A stretch of DNA of 58,381 nt from assembly GCA_013697825.1 (NCBI GenBank), contig JACCWD010000169.1, positions 1 through 58,381 of the forward strand. The letters run 5' to 3'. A program made the position numbers and the translations under genes. The DNA comes from Rubrobacter sp. Its GTDB lineage: Bacteria > Actinomycetota > Rubrobacteria > Rubrobacterales > Rubrobacteraceae. The notes beneath the pieces are model-generated. The model ran no database searches, had not been told where the DNA came from, and worked only from the letters and a program-made list of their open reading frames with translations. Shown piece by piece: positions 42,302 to 50,520 of the stretch (position 1 is its first letter; every line of letters starts with the position of its first letter).

Positions 42302-42847
42302 TTACAAATCCTCGATGTCCCGAGCGACTTTGGAGAGGTCGTCGCCAAATTGATGTCCTCGTCCATCGAACTCTCGGATGGTCGCGTGCGGGAGCTTCCC
42401 CGCGTACAGCGCGAGGTGCGAAAACGGCACCCATTCGTCGTCGCGGCTGTGATAGAGAAATATCGGCACGTCTTCGGGGAGCTTCGATGCGAAGTCTTTT
42501 CGCAGTTCGTAGTCGGCGACTTCCCAGTCCTCGACTCCCCAAAAAGGCGGCGCGATGAGGAATATTCCGATGATGGGGGTTTCCACCATTTCTTCGGAGA
42601 GGTGTTTTATGAGGAGCGAAGCCCCGAACGAATGCCCGACGAGAATCGCCCCGCCGCCGATCGCGTCGAGTTCCTCGGAGATAAGGCCACTCCATGCGCC
42701 GTACTTCGGAGCGTCTTCGTCGGGCATCTTCGGGTACCGAAGCTCGTATCCTTCGCCGAGCGCGTCACGCAAACTTTCGGCCATCTTTTCGTCTTCGTCG
42801 TATGCGCCTTCGCCGCCGCCGTGGATGAACAATGTTTGTCTTTTCAT
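42302..42847 (-). CDS. Alpha/beta hydrolase
   Basis: A 181-aa protein; ATG at 42847 follows GGAGGG. TLFIHGGGEGAY provides the oxyanion region, ILVGHSFGASLLIKHL the nucleophile elbow with Ser, and the C-terminal DGRGHQFGDDLS the catalytic His. PIFLYHSRDDEWVP carries the Asp. It resembles RBBP9/YdeN-type small serine hydrolases. Substrate unknown. Its start overlaps the stop of the upstream methyltransferase. Confidence 0.88.
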   Translation of the reverse strand: MKRQTLFIHGGGEGAYDEDEKMAESLRDALGEGYELRYPKMPDEDAPKYGAWSGLISEELDAIGGGAILVGHSFGASLLIKHLSEEMVETPIIGIFLIAPPFWGVEDWEVADYELRKDFASKLPEDVPIFLYHSRDDEWVPFSHLALYAGKLPHATIREFDGRGHQFGDDLSKVARDIEDL

Positions 42848-43245
42848 CGAACATCCCTCCTTCCAGTCGGCGGGTCGAAGAGGGCGAGAACTTCCCCGCC
42901 GGGCGCGAGCCACTTCTCCGCGAGGCCATGCGCTCGTTCGGGTTCGCGGTGGAACAGGCCGACGCGGACGGCGAATATTTTGTCGAAGCGACTCTCTCCC
43001 GGATCGAAATCTTCGAGGTCACAGGCTATGAAGTCGGCTTTTCCAGCTTCGATGTGTTCCGCGTTCCGGTGCTTCGCGGCCTCGATCATTTTCGGCGAGC
43101 GATCCACGGCGGTGAGATGTCCGGTGTCTCGGAGCCTTTCGCATATGAGCGTCGCGGCGACTCCGTGTCCGCATCCGATCTCGAGTACGCGGTCGTCCGG
43201 TCGGACATCGAGTCGCTCGACGATGGATCGAAGCCGTTCGCTCAT
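42844..43245 (-). CDS. Small class I SAM-dependent methyltransferase
   Basis: A 133-aa protein, short for the family (usually 180-250). SAM motif I is RVLEIGCGHGVAATLICE, then LTAVDRSPKMIEAAK and DFIACDLEDF. In-frame codons upstream would read as plausible family sequence (KHGTPARVRVAL) but offer no start codon before the neighbouring gene. It is either a minimal form or 5'-truncated. Overlaps the hydrolase downstream by 4 nt. Confidence 0.75.
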   Translation of the reverse strand: MSERLRSIVERLDVRPDDRVLEIGCGHGVAATLICERLRDTGHLTAVDRSPKMIEAAKHRNAEHIEAGKADFIACDLEDFDPGESRFDKIFAVRVGLFHREPERAHGLAEKWLAPGGEVLALFDPPTGRRDVR

Positions 43246-43344
43246 GAGGGCGACCCGGACGCGGGCGGGCGTACCGTGCTTCGATCTTCTTCCAAGAAAA
43301 CGGCGTTCATCCCGGCCACGATGCTCGCTCGTTTTTTCACGGCT

Positions 43345-43890
43345 TCACTTTTTTGGGCGGTATGTGAGGATCGAGACTCCCGTACGGGTGGTTTTCGAGT
43401 CCGCGAGTTCGAGCCTTTTCGTGTCGCCTCCGCCGTCGAAGAGGCGTTTCCCGCTTCCGACGACGACGGGATGCACCATGAGCGTGAGTTCGTCGAGGAG
43501 GTCGTTTAGCAAAAGCGAGCGGAGGAGCGTGGGACTCCCCGCGACCCCGATGTTCTTCCCGGGCTTTTGCTTCAATTCGGAGATCTCCTCCGCAAGGTTT
43601 CCCTCGACGAGCATGGAATTGCTCCATTCGAGCGGCTTTTCGAGGGTGGTCGAGACGACGTGCTTCGGCGTTTCGTTTATGAAGGTCGCGAACGGCTCAT
43701 CGGTGGAGGTCGGCCAGTACGGTGCCCACTCCTCGTACGTAACTCGCCCGAGCAAAATGGTGTCCGTCTCCCGCTCGAACGCCGTCATCTCCGCCGCCAT
43801 GCCCTCGTCGAAGTGGTCGAATTGCCACTCGTTGGGGGACTCCGTCACGCCATCGAGCGATATGAACAGCCCCGCCGTTGTTTTCCTCAT
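43345..43890 (-). CDS. Dihydrofolate reductase-like (RibD C-terminal) protein
   Basis: A 181-aa protein; ATG at 43890 follows AAGGAGGG. TTAGLFISLDGVTESP at the start, ILLGRVTYEEWAPYW, and GKNIGVAGSPTLLRSLL plus DELTLMVHPVVVGSGKRLF are the hallmarks of the YyaP/RibD-C family. It should bind NADPH. Members reduce pteridine or related compounds, or are uncharacterised. Part of the minus-strand block. Confidence 0.9.
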   Translation of the reverse strand: MRKTTAGLFISLDGVTESPNEWQFDHFDEGMAAEMTAFERETDTILLGRVTYEEWAPYWPTSTDEPFATFINETPKHVVSTTLEKPLEWSNSMLVEGNLAEEISELKQKPGKNIGVAGSPTLLRSLLLNDLLDELTLMVHPVVVGSGKRLFDGGGDTKRLELADSKTTRTGVSILTYRPKK

Positions 43891-44003
43891 TCCATCCCTC
43901 CTTTTAGGTTCACGCGCCACCGTTCCGGCGATCGATATGGCTCACGACCGCATGGCCGTTATCGTCCGAAGGGTGGAGCGAGGGGTAGAATTCCATCCTC
44001 CGC

Positions 44004-44720
44004 TCACTCCGAGAAGTCCGGCCTCGCGCCGCGCTCGCTTATCGCCCGCCCCTTCGGCTCTTCCCATTTTTCTTGCCGACCGAGCGCGGTGAGGTCGAGG
44101 AAATAATACGAGCCTCCGGTCATCTCCGCGCCTCGGGCGTAGTTCGAATACGTGTGGAAGACATCGTCTCCATCGCGCAAAAAGATGCTCATGCCGGGTG
44201 TCTCGACGGATTGATTCCCCTCCATGCCCACGGCCCGATAGTTATATACAGGCGGGACGACCGACTCGTCGAGCGTGACGCCGAAGTCGTAATTGAAGTC
44301 GCTCCCGTACGACGAATACCACGGAAACGTCCACCCCTTCTTCGCTTTATACGCTTCGATCTTCCCGATCGGCGCCCGCGATACATGAGCGAACGAAGTG
44401 TCGCGGACATGGAGATGCCGGAGAAGACCGTCCGACACCTCATCGGCCCCCGCCGAGCAACTCGGACACCCGTCCTCCCATGCGGGATCGAACATGAAAT
44501 GACCGACAATGAGCTGCCGCCGCCCCTCGAAAAGGTCGAGCAAACTTGCCTCCCCGTCCGGCCCCTCGAATACATACTCCTTCTCCACCCTCACCATCGG
44601 CAACATTCGTCGCTCGGCATTGAGCGCGTCGCGGGCGCGTGTCGCCTCTTTCTCTTTCGCCAAAAGCTCCTCGCGGGCGGCGAGCCACTCGTCCCTCGAC
44701 ACTATTCGCGGAAGACTCAT
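44004..44720 (-). CDS. DUF899 family thioredoxin-like protein
   Basis: A 238-aa protein; ATG at 44720 follows GAGGAGG. IVSRDEWLAAREELLAKEKE is the DUF899 entry. LIVGHFMFDPAWEDGCPSCS has the family's Cys pair in a thioredoxin fold, and TFPWYSSYGSDFNYDFGV follows. The biochemical role is unknown. It diverges from the HxlR regulator, which may control it. Confidence 0.92.
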   Translation of the reverse strand: MSLPRIVSRDEWLAAREELLAKEKEATRARDALNAERRMLPMVRVEKEYVFEGPDGEASLLDLFEGRRQLIVGHFMFDPAWEDGCPSCSAGADEVSDGLLRHLHVRDTSFAHVSRAPIGKIEAYKAKKGWTFPWYSSYGSDFNYDFGVTLDESVVPPVYNYRAVGMEGNQSVETPGMSIFLRDGDDVFHTYSNYARGAEMTGGSYYFLDLTALGRQEKWEEPKGRAISERGARPDFSE

Positions 44721-44762
44721 CTTCCTCCTCTCTCGACGCTTTCCACCATCTCTTCGCAGCAT

Positions 44763-44849
44763 ACGTAAATCATCCTAAAAAACAATGAGAAAATTGTAAA
44801 ATGTTAGTAAATGATTCCGATACGGTACTCCCGATGATAAAATCTCGGC
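44763..44849. promoter_or_regulatory. AT-rich divergent control region with inverted repeats
   Basis: AATCAT (44767-44772) is inverted as ATGATT (44810-44815), and a CAAT-6-ATTG repeat lies between them. TAAAAT (44838-44843) lies 6 nt before the HxlR ATG, with no ribosome site. AT-rich palindromes are typical HxlR targets, so autoregulation and control of the DUF899 gene are plausible. Confidence 0.4.
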
Positions 44850-45521
44850 ATGGCGAGCATGCGGACATATGGGGAGGCGTGCGCGGCGGCTCACGCCCTC
44901 GATCTCGTCGGCGAGAGGTGGGCGCTTCTCGTCGTGCGCGAGCTTTTGCTCGGATCGAAGCGTTTCACGGATCTCCGCTCGGGGCTTCCGGGCGCGAGTC
45001 CGAACGTCCTTTCTCAACGCCTTCGCGAACTCGAACGTGTCGGAATCGTGCGTCGCGGAAAGCTCCCTCCTCCGGCGGCGTCGAAGGTGTACGAGCTCAC
45101 CGAGTGGGGCATGGAACTCGAGCCCGCCATCACCGCCCTCGGACGGTGGGGGGCACGTTCTCCGTATTTGCCCTTCGAGGCCGGGATGGGGGCCGACTCG
45201 CTCATCCTCTCCTTCCGAACGATGTTCGACCCCCGCGCCGCCGAAGGCTTCGACGCGAGCCTCGACATCCACCTCGGCGAAGACCGCTTCCGCGCCACCG
45301 TCTCCGACGGAAACCTCGACATCTCCCGCGGAAGCGCCGCCGACCACGACGCGACCATCGCCACCGACCCCGATACGATGGTCGCCATAGTTTATGGTGG
45401 CCGACTGCTCGAAGAAGCCGTTCGCGCCGGAGATGTCGAGATCACGGGCGACGAGAACGAGGCGACACGCTTTCTCACCCTCTTTCCCCTCCCCGAACAA
45501 GCCCCGCCCGCCAACACATAA
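44850..45521 (+). CDS. HxlR-type regulator fused to an SCP2-like domain
   Basis: A 223-aa protein. Residues 5-105 form a winged helix of the HxlR family (DLVGERWALLVVRELLLGSKRFTDL, then LSQRLRELERVGIV). Residues 125-215 look like an SCP2 sterol-carrier domain (FDASLDIHLGEDRFRATV, IATDPDTMVAIVYG and GDVEITGDENEATRFLTLF). The second domain probably binds a hydrophobic ligand. The transcript may be leaderless. A divergent DUF899 gene shares the control region. Confidence 0.87.
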   Translation: MASMRTYGEACAAAHALDLVGERWALLVVRELLLGSKRFTDLRSGLPGASPNVLSQRLRELERVGIVRRGKLPPPAASKVYELTEWGMELEPAITALGRWGARSPYLPFEAGMGADSLILSFRTMFDPRAAEGFDASLDIHLGEDRFRATVSDGNLDISRGSAADHDATIATDPDTMVAIVYGGRLLEEAVRAGDVEITGDENEATRFLTLFPLPEQAPPANT

Positions 45522-45562
45522 AGTTGCTATTCGCGACTGGCGAAAATAATCCCTCTCTCCGC

Positions 45563-45592
45563 TTGACACGCGATCGCTTTTCCCCGTATCAT
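45563..45592 (+). promoter_or_regulatory. Promoter of the urate-to-allantoin operon
   Basis: TTGACA (45563-45568) and TATCAT (45587-45592) are spaced by 18 bp, the same spacing as the promoter at 33374. It lies about 85 nt before the xanthine/urate permease start and just upstream of an inverted repeat. Confidence 0.7.
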
Positions 45593-45608
45593 CAGTAAAA
45601 TGAAATAA

Positions 45609-45637
45609 ATCATCCGTTATATGGAATAAACGATGAT
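45609..45637. promoter_or_regulatory. Candidate operator (inverted repeat) downstream of promoter
   Basis: ATCATCCGTT (45609-45618) and AACGATGAT (45629-45637) form an inverted repeat with one extra base in the left arm, around a 10-bp AT-rich centre. The site starts 17 nt after the -10, ideal for a repressor. The IclR-type gene at the end of this operon is the obvious candidate. Confidence 0.5.
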
Positions 45638-45675
45638 TAGAAAATGGCGCGGGGACGCTGGGAGAGGAGGCGAAA

Positions 45676-47046
45676 GTGGCGGAGGAGAGGGATCGCCGGG
45701 GCGGGGTTCATCCGGTGGACGAGGTTTTGCCGCCGGGGCGGATGGCGGCGTATGGGTTGCAGCATGTATTGGCTATGTACGCGGGGATCGTGGCGGTGCC
45801 GCTGATTCTGGCGACGGCGATCGGGCTTCCCGAGGAGCAAGTCGTGTACATCATCAACGCGAGCTTCTTCATGTGCGGGGTCGCGATGCTCATTCAGGCG
45901 ATCGGGTTTTGGAAGTTCGGGGCGAGATTGCCCATCGTTCAAGGAACGACGTTCGCCTCGGTGACGCCCATGATCCTCATCGGCGAAGTTTACGGCCTTC
46001 CGGGAATTTACGGCTCGGTGATGGTCGCCGGGCTTTTGACTGTCCTCGTCGCGCCGTATTTCTCGAAATTGCTCCGGTTTTTCCCTCCGGTCGTTACGGG
46101 GACGGTCATCACGATCATCGGGGTCTCGCTCATGCCCGTCGCGATTCGGTGGGCGGGGGGCGGCGATCCTTCGGCGGAGAGCTTCTCGAATATCGGGCTG
46201 GCTTTCGCGGTTCTTGTCTTCATCCTCGCGCTCACGCGGCTCTTTTCGGGGTTCCTCGGGAGGGTGGCTATTTTGCTCGGGCTCGTATTCGGGACGGTCG
46301 TCGCGACCATCTTCGGGGTCGCGAGCTTCGATACCGTCGGCACCTCTTCGTGGGTCGGGGTGACGACGCCGTTCGAGTTCGGGTTCCCGACTTTCGCCAT
46401 CATCCCCATCGTCTCGATGTGCCTCGTCATGCTCATAGTCATGGTCGAGACGACGGCGGATATTCTGGCTATCGGGGAGATCACGGAAAAGGACATCGAG
46501 TCGAACGACGTGGCGCGAGGGCTTCGGGCGGACGGCCTCTCGACCGCCGTCGCCGGGGTTTTCAACGCCTTTCCGTTCACGGCCTTCGCGCAGAATGTGG
46601 GCCTCGTGCGGTTCACGAACGTGAAGAGCCGCTTCGTGGTGGCGACGGGCGGGATCATCCTTCTCATTCTCGGCTTCTTCCCGAAGCTCGCCGCGCTCGT
46701 CGCCTCGATCCCATTGCCCGTGCTTGGCGGGGCGGGACTCGTGCTTTTCGGGACGGCGGCGGCGGCGGGTATACAAACCCTTTCGCGCGTCGATCTCACG
46801 GATAACCGGAACCTCATCATCGTGGCGGTGAGCGTGGCGTTCGGGGTGATTCCGGCGATGGTTCCCGAGTTTTACGCGGGCTTCCCGGAGAGCGTCCGCA
46901 TCGTGTTCGAGAGCGGCATCACGGCGGCGAGCGTCTCGGCGATACTTTTGAACATCGTCTTCAATATTCTCGGACGGAGTGAGTCGCAAGCCACCCACTC
47001 CGGCGACGCGACGGCGCATACGCCGCGGGCGAGGGAGGAGGTGTGA
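45676..47046 (+). CDS. NCS2 family xanthine/urate permease
   Basis: A 456-aa protein starting at GTG after GAGGAGG. QHVLAMYAGIVAVPLIL, LPIVQGTTFASVTPM and METTADILAIGEIT followed by FPFTAFAQNVGLV are the signature blocks of the UraA/PbuX/UacT family, a different NCS2 branch from the AzgA-type permease at 33731. MVETTADILAIGE together with NVG suggests xanthine or urate as substrate. About 14 membrane helices. First gene of the urate degradation operon. Confidence 0.92.
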   Translation: MAEERDRRGGVHPVDEVLPPGRMAAYGLQHVLAMYAGIVAVPLILATAIGLPEEQVVYIINASFFMCGVAMLIQAIGFWKFGARLPIVQGTTFASVTPMILIGEVYGLPGIYGSVMVAGLLTVLVAPYFSKLLRFFPPVVTGTVITIIGVSLMPVAIRWAGGGDPSAESFSNIGLAFAVLVFILALTRLFSGFLGRVAILLGLVFGTVVATIFGVASFDTVGTSSWVGVTTPFEFGFPTFAIIPIVSMCLVMLIVMVETTADILAIGEITEKDIESNDVARGLRADGLSTAVAGVFNAFPFTAFAQNVGLVRFTNVKSRFVVATGGIILLILGFFPKLAALVASIPLPVLGGAGLVLFGTAAAAGIQTLSRVDLTDNRNLIIVAVSVAFGVIPAMVPEFYAGFPESVRIVFESGITAASVSAILLNIVFNILGRSESQATHSGDATAHTPRAREEV

Positions 47047-47093
47047 CGACGGTGGGGAGTGTCGGGACATTCCCGGAACCACGCCCGCCCTTC

Positions 47094-47116
47094 GTGGAAA
47101 CGACCGGGCGGGTCGT
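47094..47116. repeat. REP-like palindrome, diverged copy
   Basis: ACGACC (47100-47105) pairs with GGTCGT (47111-47116). The segment from 47094 matches the copy at 25265-25288 at 20 of 24 positions. It lies in the 166-bp gap between permease and uraD, which otherwise shows nothing. Confidence 0.55.
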
Positions 47117-47212
47117 ACACCGCGACGGGAAAGGCTCGCCTCGGGGACGCATGCTCCGCCGGGAAGACACGCCATCGTCGCGCCCATGCGGGGTCGCGCA
47201 TCGGGGTGTCGT

Positions 47213-47728
47213 ATGACGACCATCGAAGAGGCGAACGCCATGAGCCGCGAAGAGTTCGTCGAGCGTTTCGGAGGGCTTTACGAACACTCTTCGTGGATCG
47301 CCGAGGGAGCGGGGAGAGAGCGTCCCTTCGGAAATTTGGAGGACATGCGGCGCGCCTTCGAGCGGGCGGTGGAGGGAGCATCGGAAGAGAGGAAGCTCGG
47401 ACTCATCCGGACTCACCCCGACCTCGCAGGGAAGGCGGCGGTCGCTGGGGAACTCACGGAGGAGTCGGCGAGCGAGCAAACTTCGGCGGGCCTCGACCGT
47501 TTGTCGCCGGAGGAGTTCGAGCGGTTCACGAGGATGAACGAGGAATATCGGAGAAAGTTCGAGATACCTATGGTCGTGTGCGTGAGGGAGCATACGAAGG
47601 AGTCCATACTCGAAAATGCCGAGGCGCGTTTGGCGAACTCGCCCGAAGAGGAAATACGAACCGCGCTCGGGGAGATCCATAAAATAGCGGGTTTGCGGCT
47701 CGGGGATATGATCGAAGGAGGAAAATAA
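47213..47728 (+). CDS. uraD: OHCU decarboxylase
   Basis: A 171-aa protein; ATG at 47213 is chosen because the family motif begins right after it (TTIEEANAMSREEFVERFGGLYEHSSW). IRTHPDLAGKAAV holds the catalytic His. EEYRRKFEIPMVVCVREHTKESIL and EIRTALGEIHKIAGLRLGDM are the conserved end. It makes S-allantoin from 2-oxo-4-hydroxy-4-carboxy-5-ureidoimidazoline. The stop overlaps the urate oxidase start (TAATG). Confidence 0.95.
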   Translation: MTTIEEANAMSREEFVERFGGLYEHSSWIAEGAGRERPFGNLEDMRRAFERAVEGASEERKLGLIRTHPDLAGKAAVAGELTEESASEQTSAGLDRLSPEEFERFTRMNEEYRRKFEIPMVVCVREHTKESILENAEARLANSPEEEIRTALGEIHKIAGLRLGDMIEGGK

Positions 47729-48573
47729 TGGGCATCGTGATGGGGCAAAACAATTATGGAAAGGCCGACATCCGGCTCGTCAAAGTCTTCCGCGACACGG
47801 AGCGGCACGAGATAAAGGACGTCCACATCGCCGTCGCGCAGAGGGGCGATTTCGATGCCGTCCACGTCGAGGGCGACAACTCGGGCGCGATGGCGACCGA
47901 CACGATGCGGAATACCGTGTACGCCCTCGCCAAAGACGAACTCACAAGCTCCATCGAGGACTTCGGAGTGAAGCTTGCACGCCACTTCGTCGAGGCCGCG
48001 CCGAGGGCGGCGAGCATCCGCATAAACATGACCGAGCATCCGTGGGGCCGCATCGAGGTGAACGGGGAGCCGCACGACCATTCTTTCGTGCGGGGCGCGG
48101 GGGTGAGGACGGCGGAGGTCGTCGGCGATGGGAATGAGTTCGCCGTCGAGGCGGGCATTGACGACCTCATCGTTTTGAGGACGACGGAGAGCGGGTGGGC
48201 GGGCTTCCACCGCGATCGATTCACTTCCCTCCCCGAGACGAACGACCGCATCATGGCGACCGTCGTGACGGCGAAGTGGGAGTACGGGGGCCGCGTCGAC
48301 TTGGATTTCGACGCGCTTTGGGAGAGCGTCCGAAATCAAATCCTCGAAACGTTCACCGACCATTTCTCGCCGTCGGTTCAAAACACGCTTTATCTCATGG
48401 GGAAGGCCGTCCTCGAAGGGTATTCGGAGGTCGAGAGAATTCATTTCTCCCTTCCGAATCGGCATCACATTCTTTACGATCTCGACCGCTTCGGGATGGA
48501 GAACGAGAACGAGATCTTCCACGCCGACGCCGAGCCGTACGGACTCATCGAGGGGTGGGTGGAAAGGTCGTGA
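47728..48573 (+). CDS. Urate oxidase (uricase)
   Basis: A 281-aa cofactor-free oxidase. [21 protein letters not shown] begins the first T-fold half. [20 protein letters not shown] carries the active-site Thr, and [20 protein letters not shown] and [15 protein letters not shown] complete the site. It oxidises urate to 5-hydroxyisourate with O2, yielding H2O2. Coupled to uraD upstream and HIU hydrolase downstream by overlaps, so the three steps are produced together. Confidence 0.97.
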   Translation: MGIVMGQNNYGKADIRLVKVFRDTERHEIKDVHIAVAQRGDFDAVHVEGDNSGAMATDTMRNTVYALAKDELTSSIEDFGVKLARHFVEAAPRAASIRINMTEHPWGRIEVNGEPHDHSFVRGAGVRTAEVVGDGNEFAVEAGIDDLIVLRTTESGWAGFHRDRFTSLPETNDRIMATVVTAKWEYGGRVDLDFDALWESVRNQILETFTDHFSPSVQNTLYLMGKAVLEGYSEVERIHFSLPNRHHILYDLDRFGMENENEIFHADAEPYGLIEGWVERS

Positions 48574-48959
48574 GCGACGGGTTCCTCACAACCCACGTCC
48601 TCGACACCGCTCATGGAACTCCCGCCGCCGGGATGAAGGTGGAGCTTTCCCGCATCGAAGACGAAAAGCGGAGCCTCATAAAGAGCGTCGAGACGAACTC
48701 CGACGGGCGCACCGACGAGCCGCTCATTCCGAGGGGTGAATTCGAGGTGGGTACGTACGAACTCGTCTTCCACGTCGGGGATTATTTCGAGGAGAGGGGG
48801 GATCCACCCATGCTCGCGGGTGATTATTTCGAGGAAGAGGAGCTTGTGCCGTTCCTCGGACTCGTGCCGATTCGTTTCGGGGTGTCCGACCCGGATTCGC
48901 ACTATCACGTTCCGTTATTGACTTCGGCGTGGTCGTATTCGACGTATCGGGGAAGTTGA
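48570..48959 (+). CDS. 5-hydroxyisourate hydrolase
   Basis: A 129-aa transthyretin-like protein starting at a GTG that overlaps the uricase stop. [20 protein letters not shown] at the start and the C-terminal tetrapeptide YRGS are diagnostic. The catalytic His, Arg ([10 protein letters not shown]) and His (SHYHVPLL) are in place. A DYFEE-type stretch is duplicated around residues 75-95 (GDYFEERG and GDYFEEEE), slightly lengthening the protein. It acts between urate oxidase and OHCU decarboxylase. Confidence 0.96.
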   Translation: MSDGFLTTHVLDTAHGTPAAGMKVELSRIEDEKRSLIKSVETNSDGRTDEPLIPRGEFEVGTYELVFHVGDYFEERGDPPMLAGDYFEEEELVPFLGLVPIRFGVSDPDSHYHVPLLTSAWSYSTYRGS

Positions 48960-49008
48960 GAGGGCGGGCTTCATTATATCGGAGGAGACTCCGGGGAGGG
49001 AAAGGGAG

Positions 49009-50520
49009 ATGGCGGATCAAACGGTGGAAAGGAAGGAAACGACGGGGGCGGCGAGTGATCGGCTTCTCGAAGAGTCCATACTTCCGACGTGGCTGAATCA
49101 GCGGGCGGTTTCGTTTTGGGGGTTCAATTATATTTGGATCGGGCTGGCGGTCGTGATCGTGACTTTCCAGTATGGCGCGAATGGCATCGGAGCGGGATAC
49201 ACGTTGCCGACCGTCCTCGCGGTGGTGTGGTTCGCGACGGCGACGCTGGCGATCCTCATGACGATGACGGCGGACATCGGGACGGAGCATGGGCTTTCAT
49301 TTGCGGTGTTTTTGCGCGCTCCGTTCGGGACGGTCGGGACGCATCTCCCGGCGATATCGCGCGGGATCGTGGCGGCTTGCTGGTTCGGGATACAAACTTA
49401 TCTCGGCGCTTTGGCGATAAACGGCATCGTGGAGTTTTTGACGGGGTTCGCGTTTTGGCCGTTGTGGTATGCCGTTTTCATGGTCGTTCAGGTCATCAAT
49501 GTCGCGCTCGGCATCCGGGCCGTTGAGAGGCTTGCTTCTTTCGCCGCGCCTTCGATCCTCGCGGTCTCCATATGGATGTATTTCAACCTCGCGGGCGTCG
49601 CCGAGACGGAAGGTTTGAACATATGGACGTTCGCCGGGAACACCGAGTCCATAACGCTCCTCGCCCTCTTCGCGGCGAACATGGCGGTGTGGTCCGCGTT
49701 GTCGGTGGACATCCCGAACATCACGCGCTTCGTCGCGGCGCAGCCGACGAAGAGCTTCTTCCGCCGGAACCGGAACGTCCTCGTGGCGCAGTTTTTCACC
49801 CTCCCGACGACGCAGGCTCTCATCGCGTTCATCGGGGCGGTGTCGTTCATCGCGACCGGAAACTGGAACCCGGTCGAGGTGATTCAGGGACAGGCGACGG
49901 CCTTCGTCCTCGTCGTGCTTCTCTTCATGGTCATCCTCGCGCAGTGGTCGACGAACATGGCGGCGAACGCCATCCCCGCCGCGCTCACGTTCGTGAACGC
50001 CGCCGCGCCGCACCTCCGGTATCCGTGGGCCGTGGTGCTTGCCGGAATCGTGGGGACGGCGGTCGCTCCGTGGGCGCTCCTCGACAATCTCTTCTCGTTT
50101 CTGAGTTATTACGGTGGGTTCATCGGTGCGATCGGCGGGATCATGGTCTGCGACTATTACGTGCTTCGCAAACGGCGGCTGAACGTCCCGGATCTTTATC
50201 GTGCCGACGGTCAGTTCCGGTATTGGAAAGGCATAAACCCGGCGGGCATCATCGCGTGGTTCGCGGCGGCGATCCTCTCGCTCATATGGCTCGACATCGC
50301 GTTTCTCATTGGGTTCCCGATCGCCTTCGTCCTTTATTTCGCCCTCATGAAACTCTGGGTGATGCCGAGGTATGAGCAAAAAGAAATCACATCCGGCCAC
50401 GACGACAAATACCTCGCGACGAGCCTCGGACTGAACTGGGTGTACCACCGCGGAGAGGGCTTCACCCGCGAGAAGACCGAGGAGATACCGGCGAGCGCGG
50501 TGAAGAGGGAGGATCTTTAA
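49009..50520 (+). CDS. NCS1 family allantoin permease
   Basis: A 503-aa membrane protein with about 12 helices. SILPTWLNQRAVSFWGFNYIWI, ADIGTEHGLSFAVFLRAPFG and CWFGIQTYLGALAING are the NCS1 motifs. SVDIPNITRFV and the C-terminal DYYVLRKRRLNVPDLY are shared with PucI/hydantoin permeases. Uptake of allantoin or a related ureide is the likely role, given allantoinase two genes on. GGGAAAGGGAG lies before the ATG. Confidence 0.92.
   Translation: MADQTVERKETTGAASDRLLEESILPTWLNQRAVSFWGFNYIWIGLAVVIVTFQYGANGIGAGYTLPTVLAVVWFATATLAILMTMTADIGTEHGLSFAVFLRAPFGTVGTHLPAISRGIVAACWFGIQTYLGALAINGIVEFLTGFAFWPLWYAVFMVVQVINVALGIRAVERLASFAAPSILAVSIWMYFNLAGVAETEGLNIWTFAGNTESITLLALFAANMAVWSALSVDIPNITRFVAAQPTKSFFRRNRNVLVAQFFTLPTTQALIAFIGAVSFIATGNWNPVEVIQGQATAFVLVVLLFMVILAQWSTNMAANAIPAALTFVNAAAPHLRYPWAVVLAGIVGTAVAPWALLDNLFSFLSYYGGFIGAIGGIMVCDYYVLRKRRLNVPDLYRADGQFRYWKGINPAGIIAWFAAAILSLIWLDIAFLIGFPIAFVLYFALMKLWVMPRYEQKEITSGHDDKYLATSLGLNWVYHRGEGFTREKTEEIPASAVKREDL

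Noticed and set aside
43246-43340. 5' extension of the small methyltransferase
   Set aside because: In-frame codons look plausible but contain no ATG, GTG or TTG start, so the ATG at 43245 is kept.
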